11,428 nucleotides of DNA from Sphingomonadales bacterium (lineage in GTDB: Bacteria > Pseudomonadota > Alphaproteobacteria > Sphingomonadales > Sphingomonadaceae), in contig JAIVHR010000207.1 in NCBI GenBank assembly GCA_020200935.1, positions 1-11,428 on the forward strand, read 5' to 3'. Shown here in pieces: positions 1 through 8,268 of this stretch. A program made the translations under genes and the position numbers. Every line of letters begins with the position of its first letter. The first letter of the stretch is position 1. Under the pieces are notes generated by a model. That model was not told the origin of the DNA and did no database searches. It was given only the letters and a program-made list of their open reading frames with translations.

Positions 1-24
1 TCTCGAACTAGCGGGAGGCGCGCC

Positions 25-753
25 ATGATCACCGATACCGAAACGGGCACCAACATCGTCGAGATCGGCGACGGCCTTTACCGGATCAACACGCCGCTGC
101 CGATCCCGGGGCAGGAATTCTCCTTCAACCAATATCTGCTGATCGCCGACGAGCCGCTGCTGTTCCATGCCGGGCCGCGCGGGCTGTTTGCGCAGGTCAG
201 CGCGGCGGTCGCCACGGTGATGCCGGTCGCCAAGCTGCGGCATATCGGCTTCAGCCATGTCGAGGCCGACGAATGCGGCGCGCTCAATCTGTGGCTCGCC
301 GCGGCCCCCGAGGCGGCGCCGCTCTGCAGCGCCGTCGCCGCGATGGTCTCGATGACCGATCTCGCCGACCGGCCGCCGCGCGGGATGGAGGATGGCGAGA
401 CGCTCGATATCGGCGGGCGAACCCTGGAATGGATCTACGCGCCGCATGTCCCGCATGGCTGGGAGAACGGCTTCCTCTTCGAGCGCCAGACATCGACCCT
501 CTTCTGCGGCGATCTCTTCACCCAGCCCGGCATCGGAGCCGAGCCGCTCGTCGAAGGCGATATCCTCTCGCCGAGCGAGGAATTCCGGCAGGCGATGGAT
601 TATTACGCCCACGGCCCCAACACCCGGGCCGTCATCGACCGGCTCGCCGATATGGGGCCGACCACGCTCGCCTGCATGCATGGCAGCGCCTGGAAAGGCG
701 ACGGCAGCGCGATGCTCCGCTCGCTCGGGGATTCGCTCGCGCCCGCTCTCTGA
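25..753 (+). CDS. MBL-fold protein with diiron-type (ODP-like) metal site
   Basis: 242 residues. The start is ATG at 25, with GGGAGG at 13-18 as ribosome binding site. The fold is a metallo-beta-lactamase domain, but the metal motif is H78-x-E80-x-D82-E83 rather than the hydrolase HxHxDH. The other ligand candidates are H144, D163 and H219. The E80 substitution and the 19-residue H144-D163 spacing match the oxygen-binding diiron (flavodiiron/ODP) branch, known for reducing O2 or NO. The flavodoxin domain of true flavodiiron proteins is absent, so an electron partner would have to be separate. No signal peptide is visible, so it is probably cytoplasmic. The protein looks full length. The fold and metal site are seen in the sequence; the substrate is unknown, and a hydrolase or sensor role is also possible. 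E83 replaces the usual histidine but I recall this as normal in close alphaproteobacterial relatives. Confidence 0.85.
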   Translation: MITDTETGTNIVEIGDGLYRINTPLPIPGQEFSFNQYLLIADEPLLFHAGPRGLFAQVSAAVATVMPVAKLRHIGFSHVEADECGALNLWLAAAPEAAPLCSAVAAMVSMTDLADRPPRGMEDGETLDIGGRTLEWIYAPHVPHGWENGFLFERQTSTLFCGDLFTQPGIGAEPLVEGDILSPSEEFRQAMDYYAHGPNTRAVIDRLADMGPTTLACMHGSAWKGDGSAMLRSLGDSLAPAL

Positions 754-908
754 CCCGGCCGCTTCTGTCCCATCGCGGCACACCACCGGTTAACGCACAC
801 GAGACCCGCGCCAAAACCGCCCGGATCGTGGTAAACAAGTCATGAATTTCGTTGCTCCTCGGCCCGATAATGGTTGAGAAAGCCTTAAACAGGCACGGGA
901 CGAGACAC

Positions 909-1583
909 ATGCGGCATACCAACGGACTCTGGCTCGGAACGAAGCTCGTCATCGCCGCGGCGATCATCGGGCTGATGGCGCAGTTCGGCTCCATCTCGGC
1001 CGACATGCTCGACCAGGCCGGCGTCGAGCCCGAGCCGCAAACCCTCGCGACCGCCGCCCCGACGCCGCAGCCGGTCGAAGCACCGGCGCAGACGCTGCTC
1101 TCGCTTGCCTCGACCGCGCACGGCACGGCGGCCAATGGCGGTTTCCAGATCGTCAGCGAGCTCGCGGTGACGGGGCCGATGGAGCACGGCACCTTCGCCT
1201 GGAACGACAGCGGCGTTCCGGACGGCGAGCTGCGCATCATCATCGATCTCGATACCGAAATGCTCCATGTCTATCGCGCCGGCTACGAGATCGGCCGCGC
1301 GGTGATCCTCTACGGCGCCGACGAGAAGCCGACTCCGACCGGGCGCTTCACGATCACCGAGAAGAATATCGACCACGTCTCCAACCTCTATGACGCGCCG
1401 ATGCCTTACATGATGCGGCTGACCAACGACGGCATCGCGATCCACGGCAGCGAGGTCGATTACGGCTATGCGACGCATGGCTGCATCGGCGTCCCCGACG
1501 ATTTCGCCGCCTTGCTGTTCGAGCAGGCGCAGCTCGGCACGCGGGTGCTGATCCGGTCCGAGGGGAGCGCGCGGACGATTTGA
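909..1583 (+). CDS. L,D-transpeptidase (YkuD domain), signal-anchored
   Basis: 224 residues from ATG 909. Residues 10-27 form a hydrophobic signal anchor (LGTKLVIAAAIIGLMAQF), followed by an Ala/Pro-rich linker to about residue 60 and a YkuD catalytic domain from about residue 105 to 218. Family hallmarks are TPTGRF, IHG with H179, and the SHGC-like THGC with catalytic H190 and C192. Enzymes of this family form 3-3 peptidoglycan cross-links or attach proteins to peptidoglycan in the periplasm. An in-frame ATG at 870 and a TTG at 852 could extend the N-terminus. I prefer 909 because the hydrophobic segment then sits directly at the N-terminus and GGGACGAG lies just upstream. GATAAT at 866-871 could be a -10 element, which would also exclude the earlier starts; this is inference. 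The domain appears complete. Confidence 0.85.
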   Translation: MRHTNGLWLGTKLVIAAAIIGLMAQFGSISADMLDQAGVEPEPQTLATAAPTPQPVEAPAQTLLSLASTAHGTAANGGFQIVSELAVTGPMEHGTFAWNDSGVPDGELRIIIDLDTEMLHVYRAGYEIGRAVILYGADEKPTPTGRFTITEKNIDHVSNLYDAPMPYMMRLTNDGIAIHGSEVDYGYATHGCIGVPDDFAALLFEQAQLGTRVLIRSEGSARTI

Positions 1584-1631
1584 GGCGGCCGGGCTGCTCG
1601 CGGCATTGACAGATCAGGTGCCTCGCACCCC

Positions 1632-1713
1632 GTCACCCCGGACTTGATCCGGGGTCCAGGGCGGTAGGCGATGGCGCCTGTGGCTCTGGATGCCGGATCA
1701 AGTCCGGCATGAC
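1632..1713. repeat. Inverted pair of GTCACCCCGG/CCGGATCAAGTCCGG repeats
   Basis: The left copy reads GTCACCCCGGACTTGATCC and the right copy is its approximate reverse complement (GGATCAAGTCCGGCATGAC), separated by about 40 bases. Each copy also has internal dyad symmetry (CCGGACTTGATCCGG). The pair can fold into a long imperfect hairpin downstream of the L,D-transpeptidase stop. Two bipartite relatives occur at 1747 and 10966. This type of short palindromic repeat is common between genes in alphaproteobacteria; a transcript-end or stability role is inference. Confidence 0.75.
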
Positions 1714-1746
1714 GGATCGGGGCGCCGCGCGAAGGCCGCTCACTTT

Positions 1747-1790
1747 GTCACCCCGGTCCTGATCGGCAAGTATCCCCTTGCGGCAAGGAA
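1747..1790 (+). repeat. 44-base bipartite repeat, copy 1
   Basis: Starts with GTCACCCCGG like the neighbouring palindromes, but after TGATCGGC it switches to a different tail containing TATCCCCTT and CAAGGAA. The same 44-base arrangement recurs at 10966-11009 with a handful of changes. The tail has a small dyad, CTTGC-G-GCAAG. Confidence 0.7.
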
Positions 1791-1891
1791 ACCTCAGTTC
1801 GTCACCCGGTCAGCTCGCCCACCCATGGCCGCGTGATCTTTGCCCCCGGCAATGATCAGAAATTCCCGGGAGGCATTTCGACCCGGCCATC

Positions 1892-1911
1892 CCCTCTCGC
1901 AAGCGGGAGGG
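1892..1911. repeat. Small hairpin CCCTCTCG-CAAG-CGGGAGGG
   Basis: Eight-base stem with one G-U pair and a four-base loop, about 50 bases upstream of the MFS start codon. Motifs of the CCCTCCCGCAAGCGGGAGGG type are, from memory, frequent between sphingomonad genes. It is probably a dispersed repeat; an attenuator role in the MFS leader is possible but unsupported. Confidence 0.5.
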
Positions 1912-1959
1912 AGACCTGTGCCGCTTGCCGACCTCGCACCGCGCGGATTAGAGGGCGCC

Positions 1960-3173
1960 ATGGCCGACGCTCCGCACCCTTTCCGGATCGCCAAGGCCTA
2001 CAATATCGCGCGCGACGGCGGGATGGGGGTCGGCGCGGCGGCCGGGCAGCTGGCGATCATCGGGCTGCTGCAATTCCTGCCGCTGTTCGTGCTGACGCCG
2101 TTCGCCGGGCTCGCCGCCGACCGGTTCGACCGGCGGACGGTCGCCAAATGGATGGTCGGGCTGCAGATCGTCTGCGCGGCGATCCTCGGTTTCGTCACCT
2201 GGCGCGAAGCGATGGACCTGCCGGTGCTGTTCGGAGTCGCAATCCTGCTCGGCATCGCCCGCGCCTTCGCCGGGCCGGCGCTCGGCGCGCTGGCGCCCAA
2301 CCTGGTGCCCAAGGAGGTGCTGCCCAACGCGATCGCCTTGTCCTCGATATCCTGGCAGGTCGGCGTCATCGTCGGCCCGGCGATCGCCGGCTATCTCTAT
2401 ATCGTCGATCCGGCGCTGCCCTATGCGACCTCCTGCGCGATGTTCTGCGTCGCGCTCGGCGCGCTGAGCCTGATCGGCAAGGTGCCGCGCACACCGATCG
2501 TCGGTGCCCAGCGGCCGATCGGCCAGGTCATAGACGGGCTGCGCTATGTGCGGCGCAACCGGATGGTGCTCGGCGCGATCACGCTCGATCTGTTCGCCGT
2601 CTTCCTCGCCGGCGCGACGGCGCTGTTCCCGGTCTATGCGCGCGATATCCTCGAGGTCGGCGCGACCGGCCTGTCGCAGCTCGCCGCCGCCCCGGCGGTC
2701 GGCGCGGCGCTGACCGCTTTGTGGTTCTCCTTCCGGCCGCTCAAGACTCATGTCGGCCCCAAGATGCTCTGGTCGGTCGCCGTCTTCGGACTCGCGACGA
2801 TCGTCTTCGGGTTATCGACCTCGATGCCGCTGTCGCTCGCGATGCTCGTCATCGTCGGCGCGGCCGACATGTTCTCGGTCTATATCCGCCAGTCGCTGAT
2901 CCAGCTCCACACCCCCGACGACAAGCGCGGGCGCGTCTCTTCGGTATCGCTGCTGACGATCTCGGCCTCGAACGAATTCGGCGATTTTTTCTCGGGCAGC
3001 CTCGCCTGGATATTCGGCCCGGTAGCGGCGGTCGTTTCGGGCGGTGTCGGCGCGGTCGTCACCGTGCTATTGTGGAGCCGATGGTTCCCGGTGCTGCGCC
3101 ACACACGGACCTTTGACCCGCCCCCCGAGTTGGATGAAGAGACACCCGAACAGACTTTGCAGGAGAAGCCTTC

Positions 3174-3177
<4 letters not shown>
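1960..3177 (+). CDS. MFS transporter (EntS-like MFS_3 type), lacking first transmembrane helix
   Basis: 405 residues from ATG 1960, preceded by GAGGG at 1951-1955. Related proteins are drug or siderophore exporters of the inner membrane. I count eleven hydrophobic helices; the first (about residues 26-51) corresponds to family helix 2, followed by the loop motif [10 protein letters not shown] that normally joins helices 2 and 3. In the family, a helix ending in WQVY lies between the N-terminal PFRI and the YNIARD segment. Here [10 protein letters not shown] runs almost directly into AYNIARD (junction about 1987-2001), so about 25-30 residues including helix 1 are missing. The rest, through the cytoplasmic C-terminus ([11 protein letters not shown]), looks complete. 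The stop overlaps the cysK start (ATGA), implying translational coupling. The substrate cannot be told, and function without helix 1 is doubtful. Confidence 0.85.
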
Positions 3178-3965
<788 letters not shown>

Positions 3966-3992
3966 GGGACCCATTCTGCACACTGACTCTTT

Positions 3993-4088
3993 CGTCATTG
4001 CGAGCGTAGCGGGCCGCAGGCGACCGCAGGTCAACCAATCCAGGCCCGAACTGGATTGCCGCGTCGCCTTCGGCTCCTCGCAATGACG
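3993..4088. repeat. CATTGCGAG palindromic repeat, copy 1
   Basis: Bounded by CGTCATTGCGAG on the left and CTCGCAATGACG on the right, with inner arms CCAATCCAG and CTGGATTGC. It can fold into a long imperfect hairpin between cysK and the NRDE gene. A second copy is at 5716-5824. This family is widespread in proteobacterial intergenic DNA and may act as a transcript end here. Confidence 0.8.
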
Positions 4089-4123
4089 CTTCGTCTTTGC
4101 GCGTGAGCCGGAGATAGACTGCC

Positions 4124-4864
4124 ATGTGTGTGCTCGCCTTTGCCTGGGGCGCCGATCCGCGCCGGCCGCTGGTGCTGATCGGCAATCGCGACGAGCGCCA
4201 TGACCGCCCGGCCGAACCACTCGCCCGTTGGGACGAGACCCCGCACGTCATCGCCGGGCGCGATGCCGAAGCCGGCGGCACTTGGCTCGGCGTTTCGGAG
4301 CAGGGGCGGATGGCGGTCGTCACCAATCTGCGCAACCCGGCCGGCCCCGATCCCGGCAAGGCCTCGCGCGGGCAGCTGGTCGCCGATCTGCTGACCGGCG
4401 GCGGGCGCTATGCCGATCCCGCCGCGCCGGATCTCGCCGACTTCAACCCCTTCAACCTGATCGATGTGCGGGCGGGATGCGCGCGCATTCTGAGCAATCG
4501 CCCCGAGCCGGCGATCCGCCCGCTCGCCCCCGGCATCCACGGCATGTCGAACGGCCCGCTCGACGAGCCCTGGCCCAAGGTCGAGCGGATCAAGGCGATC
4601 CTCGCCGGCTGGCTCGAAACCGGCGACGGCAACGCCGCGCCGCTGCTCGATGCCCTGCGCGCCGATGCGGCGCCGCTGGCCGGACCGGAAACCGTGCATC
4701 TGAGCCCGATCTTCATCATCAACCCGGTCTACGGTACGCGCTGCAGCACGGTGCTGATCGTCGAGGCGGACGGGATCGGCCGGATCGCGGAGCGGCGCTA
4801 TGATGAGCGCGGGCAGGGAACCGGCGAGACGGCGATCGAATTCAGCTGGCCTGTTGAAGAATGA
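4124..4864 (+). CDS. NRDE family protein (TANGO2-like)
   Basis: 246 residues, close to the family's usual length. The start is ATG 4124 with CGGAG at about 4108-4112. Family marks are the N-terminal MC with C2, N21-R-D-E24, a GGTWLGV segment, TNLR, LSNRPEP, MSNGPLDEPWPK, and the late LSPIFI and NPVYGTRCSTV motifs. The N-terminal cysteine resembles Ntn-type hydrolases, but the biochemical role of bacterial NRDE proteins is not settled. The human homologue TANGO2 has been linked to lipid or heme handling and secretory pathway organisation. No signal peptide or membrane helix is visible. Repeats flank the gene on both sides, so it is probably a single-gene transcript. Family assignment is firm; function is not. 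Confidence 0.88.
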   Translation: MCVLAFAWGADPRRPLVLIGNRDERHDRPAEPLARWDETPHVIAGRDAEAGGTWLGVSEQGRMAVVTNLRNPAGPDPGKASRGQLVADLLTGGGRYADPAAPDLADFNPFNLIDVRAGCARILSNRPEPAIRPLAPGIHGMSNGPLDEPWPKVERIKAILAGWLETGDGNAAPLLDALRADAAPLAGPETVHLSPIFIINPVYGTRCSTVLIVEADGIGRIAERRYDERGQGTGETAIEFSWPVEE

Positions 4865-4885
4865 ACCACAGGTATCCGCATTGTC

Positions 4886-4983
4886 CCCGTTCGTCCTGAG
4901 CCTGTCGAAGGGCGTGCACCAAGCGACATCGTCCGCGGCCCGCCCTTCGACTGCTGCCTTCGGCAGCGCTCAGGACGAACGGG
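4886..4983. repeat. 98-base cloverleaf-like palindromic repeat, copy 1
   Basis: Perfect 16-base outer arms (CCCGTTCGTCCTGAGC and its complement) enclose inner arms TCGAAGGGCG/CGCCCTTCGA and a small hairpin GCTGCC-TTC-GGCAGC, giving a branched fold. It lies between the convergent NRDE and 5009-5695 genes, where it could end transcripts in both directions (inference). The other copy, at 8269-8366, has exactly the same length and about seven differences. Confidence 0.88.
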
Positions 4984-5008
4984 GGTGCATTTGGTCGCAG
5001 GAAGGCGA

Positions 5009-5695
5009 TCACCGCCCCTGGCCATCCATTTCCGGCGGCAGCAGATCGACCGGGTCGCCTTCGGCCGGCGGGCCTGGACGCGGGCGCTGGGCCGGCTGGT
5101 CGGGCCGGTCATCGGGCTCGCCCTCGATATCCTCGATCAGCGCGCCGATCGGATCCTCCTCGTCGGAGGTGTCCTCGAATGCGCGCTCGCGGATCGACAG
5201 ATCGGCGGCGGCGAGATCGGTGATCACCAGGTCGGCGCCGCTCAGCCGGTCGATCGCCCCCGATCCGCCGCGCACGACATAGTCGATATCGGCGCGCAGC
5301 CGGCGGCTATAGCCGAAGGCCGGCTCGGTGCCGCGCGGCAGCTCGATCACCAGCCGCGCCGAACATTCGGCGACATCGCGCGCCTCGATATATTCGGTGA
5401 GCTCGGTGCGATCGAGCCGGACCAGGCTGTCGGCCTCTAGCCGCGCGAGCGCTTCGGGATCCTGCGAGGCCTCCCGCGCCCGGGCAAAGACCCGCGCGCC
5501 GACCGCATCGGCGGTCGCCTGCGAGGAGCAGAGCACGGCGCTCGGTTCCTCGTCGGCATCGGTGAGGTCGACCGAAAGCTCGCTGTCCGATCCGCCCATA
5601 TCGGCGAGCCCGAGCATATGGGTCGCGATCCAGGCGAACAAAGCCGCCGCGACGATGCCGGCGATACCCCATATCCATTTTGCGCGGCGCGACAT
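5009..5695 (-). CDS. Membrane-anchored protein of unknown function
   Basis: 228 residues. The start chosen is the ATG whose first base is 5695, preceded on the minus strand by GGAGAAG; a longer upstream frame would run through the palindromic repeat. Residues 7-30 form one transmembrane segment (WIWGIAGIVAAALFAWIATH) after the basic start MSRRAK, suggesting a periplasmic body. The body from C56 to about residue 185 has two cysteines (C56, C111) that could pair, alternating charged helices and strands, and the segment RRLRADIDYVV. The last 45 residues are acidic and proline-rich (DDRPDQPAQRPRPGPP). I recall similar sphingomonad proteins with a CSSQATY-like motif, annotated only as hypothetical. 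I cannot assign a function. The gene lies downstream of the acyl-CoA dehydrogenase on the same strand, separated by a palindromic repeat. Confidence 0.75.
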   Translation of the reverse strand: MSRRAKWIWGIAGIVAAALFAWIATHMLGLADMGGSDSELSVDLTDADEEPSAVLCSSQATADAVGARVFARAREASQDPEALARLEADSLVRLDRTELTEYIEARDVAECSARLVIELPRGTEPAFGYSRRLRADIDYVVRGGSGAIDRLSGADLVITDLAAADLSIRERAFEDTSDEEDPIGALIEDIEGEPDDRPDQPAQRPRPGPPAEGDPVDLLPPEMDGQGR

Positions 5696-5715
5696 ACTTG
5701 CTCTTCTCCACTCAT

Positions 5716-5824
5716 CGTCATTGCGAGGAGCGCAGCGACGAAGCAATCCAGGCCCGCCTTATCTGCCGGCGAACCGCCTGTCCGCCCTGGATTGCCGCGT
5801 CGCCTTCGGCTCCTCGCAATGACG
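5716..5824. repeat. CATTGCGAG palindromic repeat, copy 2
   Basis: Begins CGTCATTGCGAG and ends CTCGCAATGACG, with AAGCAATCCAG and CTGGATTGC as inner arms. Its right half matches the 3993-4088 copy almost exactly; the central section differs in length and sequence. It sits between the acyl-CoA dehydrogenase stop and the start of the 5009-5695 gene, a likely transcript boundary. Confidence 0.8.
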
Positions 5825-5853
5825 GTAAATTGAAGCCGAGCCCGCCAACCGCG

Positions 5854-7656
5854 TCAAGCCGCGACGAAGGCCTCGGGCTCCAATGCCATCAGGCTGTCCG
5901 ATCCGCCTTCGATCTGCGCGCGCAGGCTGCCGGCGTCGGGCATGATCCGCTCGGCGTAGAAGCGCCCGGTGACGAGCTTCGCCTTGTGGAAGGCGGCATC
6001 GCCCTCGCCGGCCTCGATCGCCCCCGCGCTGGCCTTGGCCATGCGCAGCCACATCAGCCCGATCGAAACGATGCCCATCAATTCCATATAGGGATAGGCC
6101 GCGGCACCGGCATGGTTGAGGTTGGCAAAGGCGTTCTGCATCAGCCACATCGTCGCCTTTCTGAGCTCGCCATTGGCTTCCTCGAGCCCGCGGGCGATGC
6201 GGTTGACCGCCTCGTCCTCCTGCCGCTCGGCGACCTCGTCGGCGACCAGCTTCATGAAAGCCTGGATCGCCCGGCCGCCATCCTTGGCGAGCTTGCGGCC
6301 GACGAGATCCATCGCCTGGATGCCGTTGGTGCCCTCATAGATCATCGCGATCCGGGCATCGCGGACATACTGTTCCATGCCCCATTCGCGGATATAGCCG
6401 TGGCCGCCATAGACCTGCTGCGATTTGGTCGCGATCTCATAGCCCTTGTCGGTGATGAAGCCCTTGATCACCGGCGTCAGCAGCGAGATCAGGTCGTCGG
6501 CCTCCTGCCGCTCCTCCTCGGTCTGGGCGAGATGGACCAGATCGACCTGCAGCGCGCCCCACAGGCACAAAGCCCGGGCGCCCTCGAGATAGGCCTTCGA
6601 TTCCATCAGCATCCGGCGGACGTCGGGATGGACGATGATCGGATCGGCTTTCTCTTCGGGATCGGCCGGGCCGGTCAGCGCCCTGCCCTGGCGCCGGTCG
6701 AGCGCATAGGCGACGGCGTTCTGATAGGCGACCTCGCCGACGCCGAGCCCCTGCAGCCCGACACCGAGCCGCGCCGCGTTCATCATGATGAACATGGCGG
6801 CCAGCCCCTTGTTCTCCTCGCCGACCAGCCAGCCCGTCGCGCCGTCGTAATTCATGACGCAGGTCGAGTTGCCGTGGATCCCCATTTTCTCTTCGAGCGA
6901 GCCGCACTCGACCGCGTTGCGATCGCCGATCGATCCGTCGTCGCCGACCATGAACTTGGGCACGATGAAGAGCGAGATGCCCTTCGAGCTGTCCGGCGCG
7001 TCGGGCGTCTTGGCGAGCACAAGATGGATGATATTCTCGGCAAGATCGTGCTCGCCCGACGAGATGAAGATCTTGGTGCCGGTGATCGCGTAGCTGCCGT
7101 CGGCCCGCGGCTCGGCCTTGGTGCGGATCATGCCGAGATCGGTGCCGCATTGCGGCTCGGTGAGATTCATCGTCCCGGTCCACTCGCCGGCGATCATCTT
7201 CGGGAGATACTTCTCCTTCTGCTCGGGCGATCCCTTGGCGTTGATCGCGGCGACCGCGCCCTGGGTCAGCCCCGGATACATCGCGAAGGCCATGTTCGAG
7301 CTGATCAGGAATTCCTCGAATGCCGTGCCCAGCACATGCGGCAGCCCCTGCCCGCCATGCTCGACCGGCGCCATCAAGGTCGGCCAGCCGCCGGCGGTGA
7401 ATTCCTTGTAGGCTTCCTTGAAGCCGTCGGGCGTCGTTACCGATCCGTCCTCATGCCGCGTGCAGCCCTGCTCGTCGCCGATCTGGTTCAAGGGAAACAG
7501 CTTGTCGGCGCAGAATTTCCCGCCTTCGGAAAGGATCGCATCGATCATGTCGGCACTTGCATTCTCGAAGCCCGGCAGGTTCGCATAGCGATCGAGCGCG
7601 ACGACATGGTCGAGCACATAGCGGCTGTCGCGCACGGGGGGCGTATATTGGGGCAT
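5854..7656 (-). CDS. Acyl-CoA dehydrogenase, 600-residue C-terminally extended (DmdC-like) type
   Basis: 600 residues, the usual length for this subgroup. The ATG at 7656 is preceded on the minus strand by AGAGGAAG. These FAD enzymes oxidise acyl-CoA to enoyl-CoA, as in fatty-acid beta-oxidation or 3-methylmercaptopropionyl-CoA breakdown (DmdC). Domains in order: N-terminal helical part (about 30-160), middle beta part with the flavin-contacting [13 protein letters not shown] (163-175), C-terminal helical part (about 280-455) with QVYGGHGY (415-421) and the catalytic base E441 in YEGTNGIQ, then an extra C-terminal domain to residue 600. All key residues are present, so the gene looks intact. 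It lies 75 bases downstream of a MerR-type regulator on the same strand and is probably co-transcribed with it. The exact acyl substrate cannot be read from sequence. Confidence 0.92.
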   Translation of the reverse strand: MPQYTPPVRDSRYVLDHVVALDRYANLPGFENASADMIDAILSEGGKFCADKLFPLNQIGDEQGCTRHEDGSVTTPDGFKEAYKEFTAGGWPTLMAPVEHGGQGLPHVLGTAFEEFLISSNMAFAMYPGLTQGAVAAINAKGSPEQKEKYLPKMIAGEWTGTMNLTEPQCGTDLGMIRTKAEPRADGSYAITGTKIFISSGEHDLAENIIHLVLAKTPDAPDSSKGISLFIVPKFMVGDDGSIGDRNAVECGSLEEKMGIHGNSTCVMNYDGATGWLVGEENKGLAAMFIMMNAARLGVGLQGLGVGEVAYQNAVAYALDRRQGRALTGPADPEEKADPIIVHPDVRRMLMESKAYLEGARALCLWGALQVDLVHLAQTEEERQEADDLISLLTPVIKGFITDKGYEIATKSQQVYGGHGYIREWGMEQYVRDARIAMIYEGTNGIQAMDLVGRKLAKDGGRAIQAFMKLVADEVAERQEDEAVNRIARGLEEANGELRKATMWLMQNAFANLNHAGAAAYPYMELMGIVSIGLMWLRMAKASAGAIEAGEGDAAFHKAKLVTGRFYAERIMPDAGSLRAQIEGGSDSLMALEPEAFVAA

Positions 7657-7684
7657 CGGTCTTCCTCTTCAGCTCACCAGATAT

Positions 7685-7707
7685 CCGTTAGCCCTGAGCC
7701 CTAACGG
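7685..7707. repeat. Inverted repeat CCGTTAG-9-CTAACGG between regulator and dehydrogenase
   Basis: A perfect 7-base dyad with a 9-base spacer in the 75-base gap between the merR-type gene and the dehydrogenase. It has no T-run on the minus strand, so it is a poor intrinsic terminator. It may be a protein binding site or a weak attenuator; neither is shown. Confidence 0.45.
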
Positions 7708-7731
7708 TCTCTAGTCATTCGAACAATTTGC

Positions 7732-8145
7732 TTATCCCACGATCTCTTCGATCAGGTTGACGAAGCGCTCGAGCTCCTCGATCGACGAATCGATATCCTC
7801 GCGCTGGCGCTTGAGGGTCGCGATGCGCTCGTGGCATTTGTCGATCGTAACCTTGCGCTGGGTCAGCCGGTCGTCGCCGATATCGTAGAGATCGATCATC
7901 TCGCGGATGTCGGCGAGGCTGAAGCCGACCCGCTTGGCGCGCAGGATCCAGGCGAGCCGCGCCCGATCGCGCTTGACATAGACGCGGGTCAGCCCGTGCC
8001 GCTCGGGCGAGATCAGCCCTTCATCCTCGTAGAAGCGCAGCGCCCGCGGCGTGACGTCGAACTCCTGCGAGAGATCGCTGATCGTATAGGTTTCGCGGTT
8101 TTGCTCGTCGGGCGTGTCGATGCCCGCTTCGAATTCGGTTGCCAT
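7732..8145 (-). CDS. MerR family transcriptional regulator (LiuR-like)
   Basis: 137 residues. The N-terminal MerR helix-turn-helix starts at Y20 (TISDLSQEFDVTPRALRFYEDEGL, residues 21-44), followed by the wing with R49-R58 and a long C-terminal dimerisation coiled coil (about 95-137). The metal-binding cysteine pair of CueR or ZntR is absent (one cysteine only), so a metal sensor role is unlikely. MerR proteins next to acyl-CoA dehydrogenases, such as LiuR, control branched-chain amino acid or fatty acid catabolism in proteobacteria. The downstream dehydrogenase supports such a role by context. No clear Shine-Dalgarno precedes the ATG at 8145; a palindrome lies 20 bases upstream and fits autoregulation. 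The family call is firm; the regulon is inferred. Confidence 0.88.
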   Translation of the reverse strand: MATEFEAGIDTPDEQNRETYTISDLSQEFDVTPRALRFYEDEGLISPERHGLTRVYVKRDRARLAWILRAKRVGFSLADIREMIDLYDIGDDRLTQRKVTIDKCHERIATLKRQREDIDSSIEELERFVNLIEEIVG

Positions 8146-8164
8146 GGCGGCTGGCTAGATGCCC

Positions 8165-8180
8165 TTCACGTTAACGTCAA
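8165..8180 (-). promoter_or_regulatory. Palindromic operator candidate (TTCACGTTAACGTCAA)
   Basis: A 16-base near-perfect palindrome with a perfect 10-base core ACGTTAACGT, 20 bases upstream of the merR-type start. On the minus strand it contains TTGACG, which may serve as a -35 element; no good -10 follows. From memory it resembles ACGT-type palindromes reported for LiuR-class regulators. It most likely mediates autoregulation of the regulator-dehydrogenase unit. Confidence 0.55.
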
Positions 8181-8268
8181 TAACCTGACGCTACGGCATG
8201 CGGGATTTGGCACCACTCTTCGCAGTGCGCGTACCCGGCCTAGGGGCGGCAAACCAGCTGGAGAAGAA

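Larger units (their letters stand above)
1584..1959. other. Gene-free gap with palindromic repeats before the MFS-cysK unit
   Basis: No convincing gene is seen in this 376-base gap. It holds an inverted pair of GTCACCCCGG-type repeats, a third related copy, and a small hairpin, each listed separately. The remaining sequence (about 1791-1890) has no motif I recognise. An in-frame GTG at 1840 would extend the MFS protein by 40 residues, but that extension is neither hydrophobic nor similar to the family. The transcription start for MFS-cysK presumably lies here, but I cannot point to a convincing -35/-10 pair. Confidence 0.6.

Noticed and set aside
852..908. TTG 852 or ATG 870 as start of the L,D-transpeptidase
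   Set aside because: Weak ribosome binding sites, and a possible -10 element overlaps the earlier starts; kept only as alternatives to ATG 909.
1840..1959. Upstream GTG start for the MFS transporter
   Set aside because: The added 40 residues are not hydrophobic and do not restore helix 1; ATG 1960 has the better ribosome binding site and the family-like N-terminus.
1833..3116. 427-codon plus-strand frame overlapping the MFS gene
   Set aside because: Arg/Ala/Asp-rich product with no membrane helices; the other frame gives a clear transporter.
3993..5824. CRISPR-like array from the regularly recurring palindromes
   Set aside because: The repeats are far apart, of two different families, and have no spacer structure or cas genes.
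5680..7704. 674-codon open frame on the plus strand opposite the acyl-CoA dehydrogenase
   Set aside because: It reads as Asp/Leu/Arg/His-rich sequence without any family motif, fully antisense to a clear 600-residue enzyme; typical of GC-rich DNA.
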